Below are positions 44,187 to 57,367 of a stretch of 64,000 nt of DNA, piece after piece (positions within the stretch are counted from its first letter, which is position 1; every line of letters starts with the position of its first letter). The notes under the pieces are model-generated. The model was not told where the DNA came from. It saw only the letters and a list, made by a program, of their open reading frames with translations, and ran no database searches. A program made the position numbers and the translations under genes. Source of the DNA: Naganishia liquefaciens (taxonomy: Eukaryota; Basidiomycota; Tremellomycetes; Filobasidiales; Filobasidiaceae); assembly GCA_013423385.1 (NCBI GenBank), contig BLZA01000005.1, positions 744,001 to 808,000 of the forward strand, read 5' to 3'.

Positions 44187-46608
44187 CTACGTACCCTGCG
44201 AGTCTACCTTGTCACTCTCAACAGCGAGCAAAGACCTGCCTCCGTCTACGGTGACTCTTCGCCTCGTCTTCACCACCAGGTAGCCTCTACCCAGATGCTC
44301 TACCTCTCTCTTTCCATCACCGGCATCCTTCCCCTTGCCCACACTACCTTCCGGAAGCGTAATTCCGACAGCAGACTTGCTTTCCGCCAGATTGGAATGT
44401 TTGACGGAGTCGACTGGCGCAGGGAGACCATTGTCCACCTTGAAGCCAGTGTCTTCCTGAGAGATCGGTCTTGACGGTTCATCTTCGGGATCTTGAAAGT
44501 CTGTATGACCGGACGAGCTCGCCCCGTCGCCCACGTCGTCTGTAATGTGCGCCGTTCCCCACTCACTCGTATTGCTGGCGTCGGCCTTGACGGGTTTTGA
44601 TCCCCAGCATCTCCCACTGTCATTTGTTTCCTGAGGCGTATCCCATGATGAAGGACGCTTCATCGACATTGGTCGCCCAGAACCTACGCGCGCAGGAAAG
44701 CGATGCCAACCGATCTGGCCGTTGGCGTCTGGGCCCCATCCGTTTGAAGGTTGTGCCGTGCCGGAATCATGCAGTGCGAGTTGACTGAAGTTGGACGCGA
44801 TCGCTTTGTTCTTTGCTATTAGCGCTGTTGGCGAGAAAATAAGACAATGACCAGTCTTGAGAACCAGTCAGTGCTGGTGAGAACCTCTGTTGAGGCAAAG
44901 CTTACTTTAAGCGTCACCACCTTGTCGAACGTCTCTTCGGTCAAATCAGTCGAAACGTGCTGGCCGAGGTATCTCCACCAACCGGTGCTGTAGAAGCGAT
45001 GGCACAGGATCATGGAACACAGATCAAGTAAACTATCGTCTAGTTGTCAGTAAGTGCCAAGCAACAGGAAGACATCTTACCTCGAAGGGACAACTGTCGG
45101 CTCCTGCCTAACATATAAACCTTAGCAAAGAAATCCCGCAGGCTAAGCGCAAGCCGACGGTGTGGACACACGTAGAGATGATAATGCGCATGGCAAGATG
45201 TCGTTGCTGACGCGTAAAGGAGATCATGCGCTCTGTCAACCGCTTTGATCCTTCCGTCTGTGACTTTCCAACTTCAGAAAGATACTGCAACGGGCCTGAA
45301 TCAGAAGAGGAGCACGATAACAATCTCGAAGGCATACCTTGTGCGCCTCGTCGAGGATGACCGCTTTGCCCGCGTTAACTTCGGCACGATTGAAAAGCTT
45401 GAGCACGATCTCAAACAAGGAGCATGCAGTCCCAGGGCTGATGAAGCTACAAGACAGAACTGTGAGTGGTGAGTCAAACGAATAATGTCAATACCGCTTA
45501 CGGATCCGTCAAATCAACAATCGTCAAGCCGCCTGCTAAGAATTTCTCTTGAGGTTGAGATACGGGCTGGCCGGTCTTGACGCTGTAAGTCAATCGTCCC
45601 GCTCTCTTGCATAAAAAAGACTCCAACAGCTGTAATCGAAGCTCGAGGCTCTTGCGCTGAAACATGTCAAAGTCGGCCTTCTTGATGGCATCGCGGAACC
45701 GAGTGAAGGTGTAGTTGCTGCCGAGGTCGGCGAGAATGGTGAGCACAACATGCATGTAGAGAGGCATATGGCCGTTTTCCTCTACAGCCATCAGAGCCAG
45801 CAAGCTCTGTGCGTCGATGTCTTCCTCCGTAAAGTACAACGGCCACACATTCGCGCCTCCGCCGAGCTTGTCGTACAAATGTCGAGTCTTTCCAAACGCC
45901 GAGGGAGAGCAAAAGACATGGACGGTCGGAACGTCAACCGTCGGATCATCGGACTGCCCGACAAAGGCTGCTTCGCATGGTTTGCTTGTCGACCCGGATT
46001 CACCAAAATGAAGGACGAGGGCGGAGAGCGGAGATGGAAGGTGGCCGAGGCGCGGATCGGAGATGAGCATGGATTCGAGAAGCACCGCGAGGGTATGGCT
46101 CTGTTGTGTGAAGCGAGCAAAGCGATCAGCAGAGGTATAGAGCCTGAAGTGTGGCGCCGGACCTTTCCTGAACCCTGAACCCCACAGACTAACGGACGCG
46201 GGAATAAGCTCGAGGTACAGAGAAACCGAGCAAGACTTACCAACGGCACTGAAGGGAGAGTTGATGTTGCAATAGAGACGACCATCGGTGACTGGTCTTG
46301 AGCTATTGTTACCACTGTTCCAAAACATCAGAACTCTTGGATGATCTGGCATGCGACAAATCTGAGAACGACTGACTTGATGGACCAGATTCGGCCGAGA
46401 ACGCCGTATTGGTCGAGTTTGCGTCCTTCGACAGCATCATGGTCAATCAAAGGCGCTACAAGAGTCTCTGAAAGCATACAATCAAGCCTCTCGTCAGAGG
46501 CATACCGAGGAAAGGGAAACTTTTCTACGTACCATGTTCTCCCAATCGCTGCGTGTTTTCATCTTCGATGGGATCGAGCAGGTCCAGGCCCGCATTGATG
46601 ATCGTCAT
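44187..46608 (-). CDS. HerA/FtsK-superfamily P-loop ATPase, fungal
   Basis: Start MTIINAGLDLLDPIEDENTQ (ATG 46608-46606). The Walker A motif is built by splicing: CGVQGSGK, then an intron (donor GTCCGG about 46171, acceptor about 46110), then SHTLAVLLESMLI. The conserved segment VHVFCSPSAFGKTRHLYDKL follows further on. Walker B is KAVILDEAHK (about 45350) with YLSEVGKSQTEGSKRLTERM after an intron. The downstream motif IISTQEPTVVP then LLDLCSMILCHRFYST matches the TQxPxxxP / CNxxIxLR arrangement of HerA-FtsK pump-type ATPases. A disordered Ser/Asp-rich tail ends at 44187. In bacteria and archaea, HerA relatives move DNA or protein; the role of fungal members is, to my knowledge, not established. 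Eight or more introns. It could equally be an orphan ATPase of the VirD4-like branch. Confidence 0.8.
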
Positions 46609-47267
46609 TTCGGCAGATTGACAAGGAGTTGACAAGGCGAAGCGGTGACTTGAGGGCGTCTTGGAGGAGTCAAGGTTGGTGTTGCACCAAAGAATTCACT
46701 TATATAGAGAACCGGGTGGATGATGAATAGTTTGCAGATGAGATTGCCTTCTGGTTATCTAAAGAGCATAGATGGACACCTCGAGTGCACCAGACTCTTC
46801 TCGCGGGGGAAGCAGTGAGAATGCGAATATCTGTCATGGGCCCTCCTTCTTTTCGTGTGAGCTATTCAAGTCCGATAGGAGTCGTCCGGAAAAGGGGTCA
46901 TGATGAGCCGTTTGATGTCCACATCGCGTCATGCTTGCCGCAAGGTATGCGCTGCCAGCGAATGATAGACATGTAGACGGATCATCTCGTATCAGACTCG
47001 TGGCATGCCTTCTTGGTGACGAGTTGATGCGAGCACGAGGCTAAGCACGTTCACCTGGAGTGGCCCGCTTTCCCTGTCCGGTCTCGCTGTCCTCCCTCGT
47101 CTACAGCAACGCCGTTCACCCCGGATCTCGGCCAAACGGAAGCGCAGACGAAGCGCGGGGGAATGCGGGGCCAGCGGTGCAAGGAGCGTTGATTGCATCA
47201 TCACGACGGGGCTCTTCAAGGCCGGGCGTTATCGTCCTTGATGCCAACGTTCATTCCGCGCCCAGCC

Positions 47268-48756
47268 ATGTCTTCCATCGCAAAGCACACCCTATCCACG
47301 CTCCGGACGGCCCGGGGTTCAAGCTCCCTGCGGACGATGCCCATCGCCTCGCTACGCGCGTTCTCTGCGACTTCAAGGAGCTTCAAAGACCAGCCCGCGA
47401 AGGGATCCTCTCTGCTCTCCGTGAGTCCTTAGCATAGATACATTGACGTAAGACTCACCTTTAGGTAACCAGTCTCTACTTCATGGTGACCCGCAAGCAC
47501 GGGCGGAGGGGGAAACGCAGGTCATACAGCACTCAAAGCTGATCGGCCGGAACAAGGTACGTCTTTGTGGTGATGCCTCGTGCGAGAAATGAGCTCGGAG
47601 AGCTGATTGTTGGATCTGTATCAGTATGTTCATGAGAAGATTGTGCATCGCGTCAAGCCAGACAGCGTCGAGCAGTACAAGCAAGCTGCGTGAGTCTAAA
47701 CTTCTGACGGGGTTTCTAGTGGTAAATGCTGATTTTGCGACTTTTACGGGTGACAGGGAAAAGTACTTTACCGGTCTTGCGAGCGATCCTTCGTTGAAGG
47801 TGAAGCTTACCGGAAGCTGGCAGGTAAGTCTACCTGGTAACGCAAGGCTTGCTGTACGTCTAAACTTCAGCATGGACGCAGACTCTGATTGGCGATGTCG
47901 ACAATTTTGGTTAGCACCACGGCTGCAAAGCATTCATTTTGTGAGCTGATCGCTTACTTGGTATTTCCACAGTGCACATCCTCGAATACGAGAACTACGC
48001 AGGCTACGATAGCTCGTTGGCCAAATGGCAACAACACCCCGTTCGTACTGCTTGCCCTCAACTGCCTACCTGTCACTTAATCGCTGCTTGCTACATCAGG
48101 AACTCCCCGCCATCCTACACAAGCAAATCTTGCCAACCCTGCACTCACGCCACTCCCAGCTGATGTCGGAATTCGCGTTCTGGCCCTCTTCCCCTCCTCA
48201 CAAGCAAGGCGGAATTTTTGAGATGCGGAGCTACGAATTGGTGCCGGGGACACTGTTGGAGTGGGAGACGGCGTGGAAACGGGGATTGGAGGCCAGGAGG
48301 CGGTTCGTTGTGAGTCGGCCTGCCTCATTCTCCAGCTGTGAAGCGCGTTGTTGATGGGCTTGGTTTGGTAGCAACCCGCTGGCGCTTGGTTTGCGCAAGT
48401 GGGTCAACTTCACGAGGTGCACCACCTATGGCAGGTGCGTCTCCGTTATTGCTAAAGAAATGCCTCAATCTCGGGCTCACCTGCGTTTCTTGTTGTAGTA
48501 CCCCAACATGGCGGAACGAAAGATGACACGAGAACAAGCTTGGAATGTCGGTGGATGGAGTGAAACGGTGCAACAGGTAAGTAGCCCTGGGCTCGATCCG
48601 AGAGATGTCTGACAGGAAAGTGGCATCATAGACCGTCAAGCTAGCCAAATCCATGAAGTGCGCGATTCTGGTGAGTCCAATTTGATGCCCTGGGCTTTCC
48701 ATCGATTCTAAGAAGTTCTCCTCTAGGTGCCTTGTCCGTGGTCGCCATTGCAGTGA
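47268..48756 (+). CDS. NIPSNAP family mitochondrial protein
   Basis: Start MSSIAKHTLSTLRTARGSSS at 47268, with an in-frame alternative at 47241. The Arg/Ser-rich N-terminus with RAFSATSRS is a typical mitochondrial presequence. Mature segments: YVHEKIVHRVKPDSVEQYKQ, KVKLTGSWQ, VHILEYENYAGYDSSLAKWQ, then in the second repeat GGIFEMRSYELVPGTLLEWE, WKRGLEARR and EAWNVGGWSETVQQ-like helices. This is the two-fold ferredoxin-like NIPSNAP layout. It ends LVPCPWSPLQ with TGA at 48754-48756. About ten very short exons. NIPSNAPs are mitochondrial matrix/outer-membrane proteins linked to mitophagy signalling in animals; the fungal role is unclear. Confidence 0.85.
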
Positions 48757-48866
48757 GAAGCCGGGAGGATCTCAGATGAGACAGTGCCAGCGAGAATGAC
48801 AAAGAAACCCGCTTGACCAACGCTTGTAAGGACCTAAATGACTATCGATCAATGCTCGGCAGGAAC

Positions 48867-51800
48867 CTATACAAGACTACCCCTGGCCAGCTTGGCCGCT
48901 GCCGTGCGCACGCTCTCATCCCAGTACTCCCTCTCGAGCATACCCAACTCCCAGAAATTGGTCGCAAACGCATTGACCAACTGCGGATCCTCAATGTCCG
49001 GGCGGTAGATGCCGTCCGCCGTGCGATCCTCTGTGGAAAGGAAGGCTTCGAGCTTTGCTTCCTTGGCGATAAGCTGCTTGACAAAGTCGATCGACTTCAA
49101 CGCTGTTGCCGTGGGTAAATGCATCGAGCATTCCAGTAATCGCTTAGCGAAAGCTGCGGCTCGCCATGGCGGCGAATTTGACGTGTGCGAGTGCCGAGAG
49201 AAAAAGATGAGGTGTAGGCATCGGAACATGAGATCGGCGGTGGTGGCCAGCTGAACGGATGTTTTCTTCGGTCGACTAGCAGCGTTGACAGCGGGTGCCA
49301 CGGAGGGTTGAATCATTTTGCCTTGACGGTTGCGCGGCGGCTGCTCGATACTCGTATCCAAAGATAGCGGAATGAGCAAATTGTAGAGGTGGACCACGAA
49401 GTCGTTCAAGTCCAGATTGAGCGCTTCACCTGACAATGCGGAAAAGGAACCGATGCGGAAAAGGGTCAATCGTCTTTCTCGAGAAATTTAAGCATTACCC
49501 ACCCTGGCCGGACAGCAATTCGAAGGCCGTCACGATACCAAGCATTCTCAGCCTGACTTCGTAGCCTCGACCAACAACATCTGGTCTGCCCTCTTCCTCA
49601 TCATCGTCGTCTTCTACCTCTCCTCTCACAATCTTTTTCAGCACGGCCAGCAGATCCCGGAAGAATTCAATGTTGACGAGATGGGCAAACTTGGCAATAC
49701 CCTCCATGGCGGCGGGCAGCATGGGCGAGCGCTTCGGCTGCTTGAGAATCGAAAAGTACAGGACAAACAGGTTTTTCAGAGTTTCCGTTTGCTAAAAGGA
49801 CTCAGTAGCAATCGCGTTTCATCTTTGCCGCCACACTCACCACCTTGGAACGCTCCTCCTTATCGACCTCAGCTTCGGCCTCCTCGAGTTCCTTTTCGAC
49901 CTCCTTCTTCTCCTTCTCAGCCTTGCGACGATTCTTGTTCATCCATTTTTGCCGAATTTCGCTCTTCGCCTTTTGTTTCTCCTCTTCGCGACCCTTGCCT
50001 TTGCTCTTTAACCGGCTCTTGCCATCAGCGTCAAGGCCGAGCTCTGTGCGGAGACGCAGGTGTAACAGACATGTCAGGACATTAGGATTGACATTGTAAT
50101 GACGTTCCTTGATCATTCGAGCGAGAAGGCGGAGAAGAACGGCACTTGTTGTGGCTGTTGCGTCATTGCGGAAGACAGTTATAATGGTTTGAAGACATAG
50201 CTCGGCGTCCTAAAAAGGCATGAGGAGCGTTCGAAGTGCTCCAGCGTTTGGACTCACATCATCCCACGACCGCCTGTTCAAACGAGCCACAACGATACCC
50301 ATAATATTCTCGGAAAAGTTGAAATGTGTTGCCGATGTCAACAATTCACAGAGACAGCGCAGGGCCACGCTTGCCAACGGCGATTTGCCTGTTGACGCTT
50401 TAGTACGAGCCGCTCGCAAAATCATGCCACTCACGCTTGATCTCGGTTTCCAGAGTCTTCAGATAGAGTCTGTAGTTTTTGACCAATCCCTTTTCACCTT
50501 CTCGCATCCTCCTGACTTCGTCTCGCACTTTCTCAGCTTCTTCAAGAGCCGTCAATTCTCTGATTCGGTAGCCTTTTGGCAGAGCATTAGCCGTAATTAT
50601 TGTCAGCGCGGTCGATACCTACCTGGAATCAAATCCTTGTATACGGCCAGTTGTGACAGGAAAGCCAGAGCACGTATTGACGCTGGGACGGGCACAACTG
50701 ACTCAGTCTCATCGTGCAACCGGACTTTCTCGAGAGAGAATGTCGATAGTCGCGTGAGAAGTGGCAGCTGCAGTCAAGCGTATCAGCCAGGCGTGTGGAT
50801 TGCTATCCGAGCCGACTCACATTGTCTATCAATTCGCCTCCGGCCATAATCTCAGCGCCGACCCTTGCGATCTGCTCTTTAGCCATTGCCAACCGTCTTG
50901 CGGCCCTGATTTTCTCCCGTCCCTTCCATGGCAATCCCTCGACATCATCGTCGTTTCCAAGGATATCCGCAATGCCCATTCTCCCGAACCTGCCACGTGT
51001 TCGTGCCATCTCGTCACGTTCCTCTGCCGCGTCGACCGAGCCTTCGTCTTCTGATTCTGTATATTCCGTTTCTTCATCCTCTTCGACAGGCTTCTTCTTG
51101 CCCTTGCCGGTTGCCTCGGGTACGGCGATCCTCGTTGTTCCCTCAACCTTTTGAATGGCGCCTCCGGGGAGCTTGATCGGAAGATGTCCCACATCCATCG
51201 AGTTTTCGTCCTCTGTCGAGACAGGCTTTGCGGATCGTCGCTGTGCGTATGACGATTCGAGATCGTCCCCTTCATCACGGGCTTTGCGTTTCCTCGGATG
51301 AACGTCTTCCTCGTCGTCTTCCGATTCGCTCAGGTCTCCTTCGCTAATCTCGTCCTCGTCATCATCTATTTCGCTTCCAGTATCCAGATCCGAATCCCAA
51401 TCTTCCTCCTCGTCAAAGTCCGATTCGATCTCCGCAGCTTTCGCTTTCGGCTTCTTCGGTAACGGGTTTTGTGACTTCTGGAGAGCATGCAGCCTGTCCG
51501 TTTCTTTTTTGGAGCTTGAGTTGGAGGGATGGTCAGCTTTTTGATGCAGATGCAGTTAGGGTTAACGACAAACCGGCTGAGGGTCTTGGCATCCAAGCCA
51601 ACCAGGAACTCTAGGCCAGCGCCATTCCTTCCAGTGGCTCCTTGCTTGCTCTCTTTGTCTCCCTCATCTCCATCTTCTGAATCCTCACCCTCGCCCATCA
51701 TGTCGTCCATATCTATCTCATCCTCCTCTTCCTCTTCCACATCATCCTGTCCTTCCTCGGTCGCCGTCTTTGGCGTGCCCAGGAAAGCGGATTGGGGCAC

Positions 51801-52025
51801 AGGAATCGTCTTTTGATCCCTCAGCTTAAGCTTCTTCGGCTGTTGAGTTTGTTTTCCGTTGGAGGGTCTAGCAGAGGACGATGCAGACGCCTTGGTTTTT
51901 TTGGCGGACGACTAGGATCCAACGGACTCAGCCGACAGACGATGAGGCTGGGAATGGCCACTTACAGAACCTGCGGCACTCGCCGGAGCCTTACGTTTCT
52001 TATTGGATCCCTTTGTAGGCGGCAT
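48867..52025 (-). CDS. NOC3: Nucleolar complex protein 3 (Noc3)
   Basis: Start MPPTKGSNKKRKAPASAAGS (ATG 52025-52023), just before a short intron. The N-terminal third is Lys-rich with long Asp/Glu runs (about 51300-51800). The NOC3 core begins near 51000 with MAKEQIARVGAEIMAGGELI. CBF/Mak21-type helices follow: KFAHLVNIEFFRDLLAVLKK, YEVRLRMLGIVTAFELLSGQ, LDLNDFVVHLYNLLIPLSLD, TADLMFRCLHLIFFSRHSHT, AAAFAKRLLECSMHLPTATA. It ends ARGSLV at 48867. Noc3 works with Noc2 in 60S pre-ribosome maturation and has a reported role in replication licensing in yeast. It is convergent with NIPSNAP, with 110 bp between stop codons. Confidence 0.92.
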
Positions 52026-53630
52026 TGCTGATACGTTGGTCCGCTTGGCCTGTTACGTATCACTCCTCGATAGGCTGAGGGTATTGCCAGTATTGGCATT
52101 CAAGCTTATTAGTCTCGTCTCAAAGCAACTCTGCAGGGTGACTTTTTGAAACATGCTATCGCAGGATTTTGCTTCCGCAAATTAGGTAATAACACTTATT
52201 CTCCGACTGTTCCACTTGCAGCTCCTGTTTTGGTTGTTTCGCACTGCCAGAATCTCCTGATCTCTTTCAGTAAAGCCGCCAGCCTTTTGCGAATTCGGTT
52301 TCCATGGTGCTCGAATTGGCTGCATCTCGAATTTGAAGGGGATGGAGCGTTGGAATCAGGCGCAGTTTCCCACTCATGAAGGATGACGATAGTACAGAAA
52401 TGCGGGCTATCTGACCGGCTCCACGTGAAGCAGGTCATCCTTCTGCCCCGACATAGTGACAGAATATTATTCCCTAGGACTGCCGATCGCAAAGCTCGGG
52501 CATCTTCTCTTTGCCAATACCCCTCATGATTCGTGATTCAGCATTTGGTCAACCTTCCCTTCCCAACATTTCCTAAGTTTCAAGTAATCCTCATTACTCG
52601 GGCCATCCAGGTCCGAGGTATGTAATAATGGCGGCGGTGTCATCATCGTTCTCAGTATACGACTGAACGGTGCTCTCATCGGAGACGACGAGGAGACGAG
52701 CGATAATCGCGTTTCTGGATCTACTGCTTGACTTTTAGCCTTTTTAGGTATGAGTGTACCGTCATATTCTGAGTGCCTTCCATCTTGCTTAGTCATGACG
52801 CATTTTGTAAGTGTTGAAGTGTTGAGAATATGCTGCTGCCGTCTTCGAAAGGAATGTGGGTATGACAAGGCTGAGACCCTTTTCCTTGGGTATATAAAGC
52901 GAGTATAAACGCGCGAGAGTTGTTCCAAGAGTGACTAGGATTGAGACAGTCGCGCTATCCTTATAAGCACACGTAGACGAGGTACTTGGTGCAACATAAA
53001 GAAGAGACACGGGACACCATTAAAGATCAGACTGACGACCTGCTTGTACGGCATGAATACTGAAAGTCAACCATCTGAGGAGGCGACTAGCAAGGCGACA
53101 AGCAAGGCACATGCACTGATGAGCAGCTTGAATCAAGAATGTTGTAGGGGTTCAGTCATTCCGAGCCATTCCAAGCCATAAAGGAGATCAATAGCAAGGA
53201 GCCCATCGCCTCGGTTTGAAGAGATGAAGAGAGCGGAGCTTTCTTTATGTTTTGTGTTACGCCACTTCTGGGTAGCGAGATATAAGGCCCAACGCTCTCC
53301 ATTGTTGTGGGCGAAACAGTGATCCATGAAAGGATGTAATTCATACCGCATGGATTATTGATATCTCGAGAGATCCTTTGGGACTTTTCATCCGTTCTCC
53401 TGAGATGACTGTGTTTCATTTGGCCTTCCGCAGGGTTGCATGAGGTGCATAAATATCCTTGTAGTACTTGAGAACCACGGCGTACCCAGATGTAACTCTG
53501 TTGCCCACTCCCATCTCCTCTCTCTGGCCTTCGAAGTCTGATTCACCATCCCCCTTAGACCCTTTCACGCATAGCTCGACACCTCACTGACAGCCGGGCG
53601 TCATTGATTACGGTTCTTCGCTTGACCACA
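52026..53630. other. 1.6-kb intergenic region, no supported gene
   Basis: Between the divergently oriented NOC3 and membrane-protein genes. A TATATAAAG element is at about 52892 on the plus strand, and a small GGCGACTAGCAA/GGCGACAAGCAA duplication lies near 53085. A 134-codon minus-strand frame (52928-52524, MEQLSRVYTRFIYPRKRVSA) has no domain and no splice support; I do not call it. Confidence 0.5.
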
Positions 53631-54595
53631 ATGTCGATCCTTGCGATAATTATAACCCTCAGTGTGTCACATTCGACATGGGCTATACCGCTTCCTGCTC
53701 CCCAACTCGACGTCAGCGAGGCCTCTTCCCCTCCATTATCGTTCCCATCGGCGACGTCCTCGACCGCTGCAACCATAACCACCACTGCCAAGCAAGTCTC
53801 TTCCATCGAGGACCCAGAAAGAACCTCAATCACCAACTCCCAAGCCCTGAAAGAAAGTACATCATCACTCACTCAACCGGTTGGAGATGGAGCCTTCTCA
53901 GATGAATCCTCCGCATCTTCTGGAGAAGCGGCTGTCTCCTCGTCTGGAGGTTCTGACAGCAGCGTCAGTGCGCTCAATGGGATGTCCACGAAACAGCTTG
54001 CCATGTACTGTGGCATTGGTAAGTAGTGGAGACTGCTCATCCAAACTTAGCACGAGAGATGAATCTTTTTACTTCAGGTCTTGCTGTTTTCATTGCCCTC
54101 GGCGCTGGCTGGTTTTTCTTCCAAAAGTATCAGAAAAAGAAGAAGGGTCAGAGCGACGATGACAATTGCGACGGAGATAAATCTGATCTTGAAGATTCGG
54201 AGGACTCCGATGAGGATTCCGAAGATGAGAAACCGGTTCGCACGAGGAAAGAAAGATGTTCGGCTTCACTTCCATCCAGAAAGACATACTCTCAGCCGTC
54301 CTACGAGCAACCGAAAAATATGGCTGGCACTGGGGCACACGGAAACAAGTATGAGAACGCTCTGAGACATAATACTGCCTTGGACATATATCCCATGGAA
54401 CCAACACTCAGTAACGTGAAATCCCCTCCGACAGTGGCGACCAAGCGCAACTCGAAGGAGAAGCCGACAAAACGCGCCAGCCCCCTGGATGTGGACTCTG
54501 ACGATACTTCAGACGATAGCGACGAGGAGACGGAAGAGGAGAAAAGAAGAAGGAAACGTCGAGCGGCAAAGAGAAAAGCAAAGCGGTCGACATAG
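53631..54595 (+). CDS. Single-pass membrane protein, Ser/Thr-rich ectodomain
   Basis: Start MSILAIIITLSVSHSTWAIP at 53631, an N-terminal signal peptide. An ectodomain of about 120 residues follows, very rich in Ser, Thr and Ala, typical of O-mannosylated surface proteins. One intron (GTAAGTAG about 54021 to ACTTCAG about 54078) restores the transmembrane helix IGLAVFIALGAGWFFFQ, followed by the stop-transfer KYQKKKKG. The cytoplasmic tail is strongly acidic (DDDNCDGDKSDLEDSEDSDE) and then basic (RRRKRRAAKRKAKRST). Stop at 54593-54595. The architecture resembles fungal surface sensors or mucin-like proteins, but no family motif is recognised. Confidence 0.75.
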
Positions 54596-55395
54596 AGCTC
54601 AGGGCGTACTACCGTGACTTTCTTCGACTCGTGATTCTCGATTGTACACTTTGGCGTTTACACGACCATTGATACCCCCAACTTGAATCTTCGATTGGAA
54701 GTAGCCAAGTGAAAGGTTTGAGGATGTCCTGACGCCTGGCGCCTGCCCAGAACTCTTCGCGTATTTTGTTTTCCGGTAAGAATAGGGGAAAGCTCCGACA
54801 TTGAGACCACCTTGGCACTTTGACCATTCCGGGGACATCTCGCTCCTCCGCACTGGCCCAATGGATATTGATACCGAAAACAGCATAACAGATAACTGGC
54901 TGAATCCAAGATGTGTCGACGGGACCGCACGGCTAGACACCGTGCGACTCACATGATGATAGCAGCTCAGAGCTCTCATCGCCAGTGCCATTCTCAGCAA
55001 GCTCATTGGGAGGCAGGCTCAGACAGCTCACAATACGATTCGCGCAGAGTTGATAGATAGCTCTGCACCCTGTCATATGCGAAGATCTGTGAACCGTCCC
55101 TCGCATCTCTTCTCGCAATTTATTTGCGTTTGCTTTAGCTAATCTTGTAACCTAGCCTCGTGGTCATGAACCGGGGCAAGCGTACAAGGAAACAAGCTGT
55201 CGGTCGCGCGGTTGACAGCAGCTCTTACAACTTTAGAAAATGGCAGGACTCTTGAATTTATTTCGGACCGAGAAGTGAGGAAAGATTGCTTCCGCGCGTC
55301 GGATAACAGCGCCAATGCTCGCATTCATCATCAATCAACGCAGTTCGCACCGAAGTGTAAGCCTTCTCTGGTATAGCGTCTTTCGCATCGCCGAC
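54596..55395. other. Intergenic region, no supported gene
   Basis: About 800 bp between the membrane-protein gene and the F-box gene, both on the plus strand. Minus-strand open frames overlap each other in different frames and lack any recognisable domain. It should contain the promoter of the F-box gene. Confidence 0.5.
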
Positions 55396-56942
55396 ATGGG
55401 CCGGAATACCCGTCGCAAGCGTCTACTTCGCTCAGAACAGCTCGAGATCGCCGCTCAGACCCCCGGTCACCGACCACCATGCCTATCCGAACTTCCTCAT
55501 GACATTATCCACGAGATCAGTGCCCATCTTCGTATGGACGTCACAGAGCTCGGAACACAGTGGCTAGAGGTACAGGACCGTTGCTTCTGGAGATCTTCCT
55601 GCCGAAGAAATCTCCTGGCCTTATCAAGCACGTGCAGAGGCTTGAGAACCTTATTATTCGATCAGGTGCAGCTGAGCATCCTTAGGTTGAAGAACACCAG
55701 CCAGGATGTGAAGAGGACTTTAAAAGCGATCAAGAAGGAGAAGCGATGTTGCGTCCGGTATGCTCATTCAGTAGTGTTCTCAGATGCAGTCAAGAGGCTG
55801 ATATCAAACCTTGTTGTCATCACTCCACAGGTCTATCGTCTTTCTGGGCGGTAACTCGAATACCGGAAAGATCATCTCGCACAACTCCTTTCTTACTCGC
55901 TTCCCGAATGTAAAACATATTCGGTTCGACGCCCCGGGATGCGAGCCACATCAATCATCGTATGATACGAGCGTGCAAGCGAGGTATTTGCAAAGCCTTG
56001 ACGTGTCGTTACCCTCATCGTTCATCGCAACAATCCAACCCGATGTGGTAGACAGACTTGTCCTTCGCCTTTCGCAATTTCTTTCTCATCCGGTGTCGTC
56101 TGGTCAACTCGCACGCGCGATACGACCGGTCACGAGCACTGTTCAGTCCCTGGTTCTGCATGCTCATTCACGATTCGCCTATCCCGGACGAAACGGACGC
56201 GGGCGCAGGAATAAAGCGCCACTGCTTTTGGATTGCTTGTGTCTTGTAGAATGGCAGGCCTTACGAGAGGTCGAGGTGGTCATGCTTGAAGGGACAGGCT
56301 CCAGTCAACGCTCGTGGTCTTTGGTAAGCGGTTCAAAGACGACATGGCATCCCAGCTCATGTCATGCCGACACAGACGAGCACATCCGAGGTGTTTTCCC
56401 GGATTGGAGGATCTCTTCGGCAAGTCAAGTTCAACGCGACTATCCACAGTCTTGTAGAACTTCTACTCGAAGGGAGTCGGCTTTTGGTTGTCGAACAACT
56501 TCTGGATGGTTCATGGTTCAATAATAATCCCGAGATACACGATCCACTATGCCGCATCGACGGGTTTCTCGATATGCTTGTGTCGAAGATTCCATCCCTG
56601 CAGGATTTCATATTTCGCGTACATCATACAGTGCAAGATCTTGCATATGCATATGGCGGGATCATTTCCTCCACTAGGCACGCTTTGGAGTACACCGCTC
56701 GAGTCTCCCGCGCGAATCCGGAGCAACCAGAGGTCTCCGTATCATCCCGGGAATTCCCTGCCGATGCACAGAAAGCCTTTCGCGACCTTTGCTACCGAAC
56801 ACTTGCAGAAGAAAATGGAATCTACACGATTGAAGAATCTTTGCCAGCAGCGGACTTGCAGGACGACTTTGGGGCGGACCTCTTGAGATTCGAGCGTGAA
56901 GAGGATATAGAAGGATGGGAGACTGAAGACGAATGGCTGTAG
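55396..56942 (+). CDS. F-box protein
   Basis: Start MGRNTRRKRLLRSEQLEIAA at 55396. The F-box is PCLSELPHDIIHEISAHLRM, then ALSSTCRGLRTLLFDQVQLS. Intron 1 (GTATGCTC about 55759 to ACTCCACAG about 55831, branch GCTGAT) joins EKRCCVR to SIVFLGGNSNTGK. Intron 2 (GTAAGCGG about 56321 to GCCGACACAG about 56375) joins RSWSL to TSTSEVFSRIGGSL. Both keep phase. The C-terminal part has no obvious LRR or WD repeats and ends with an acidic DDFGADLLRFEREEDIEGWE. F-box proteins are substrate adaptors of SCF ubiquitin ligases; many fungal ones are lineage-specific, and the target cannot be inferred. Confidence 0.78.
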
Positions 56943-57367
56943 GCCACAGATTGCGTGTAATGGGTCCGATCTGTCCAGCATTGATGATGAGGAACGCTAT
57001 CAATGACAGCATGTGGCGTCTCCTCAAGATGCAGCATCCCTTTGCGGCATATCCGACCAATCTATTTGGAAAGGCACAGAATAGTGCGGAAGGCGAGTAC
57101 TTGTCTAAGACCGTTTGCAGGGAACGATTCCAGTTGCCATTTAAATGAGATATCCCCGTTATATACCAAGTCTATGACAACCGCTCAATTACAACGCGTC
57201 GATGGATTCGAACAGAGAGCCAGTCATGGGGCCTCAACAGGTCGTTCCCTCCGACACATGACTAGTAGCCTGGTTTTTATGTTCTTTGCTTGGTGTCGCT
57301 TAGAAACCCAGCTCGTCACTGCAGGTGACGGACGTCAGCGTGGTCATGCAAAAGAGCAACAGGTAGC
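56943..57367. other. Convergent intergenic region
   Basis: 425 bp between the F-box and QCR2 stop codons. Nothing gene-like is seen. Confidence 0.55.
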
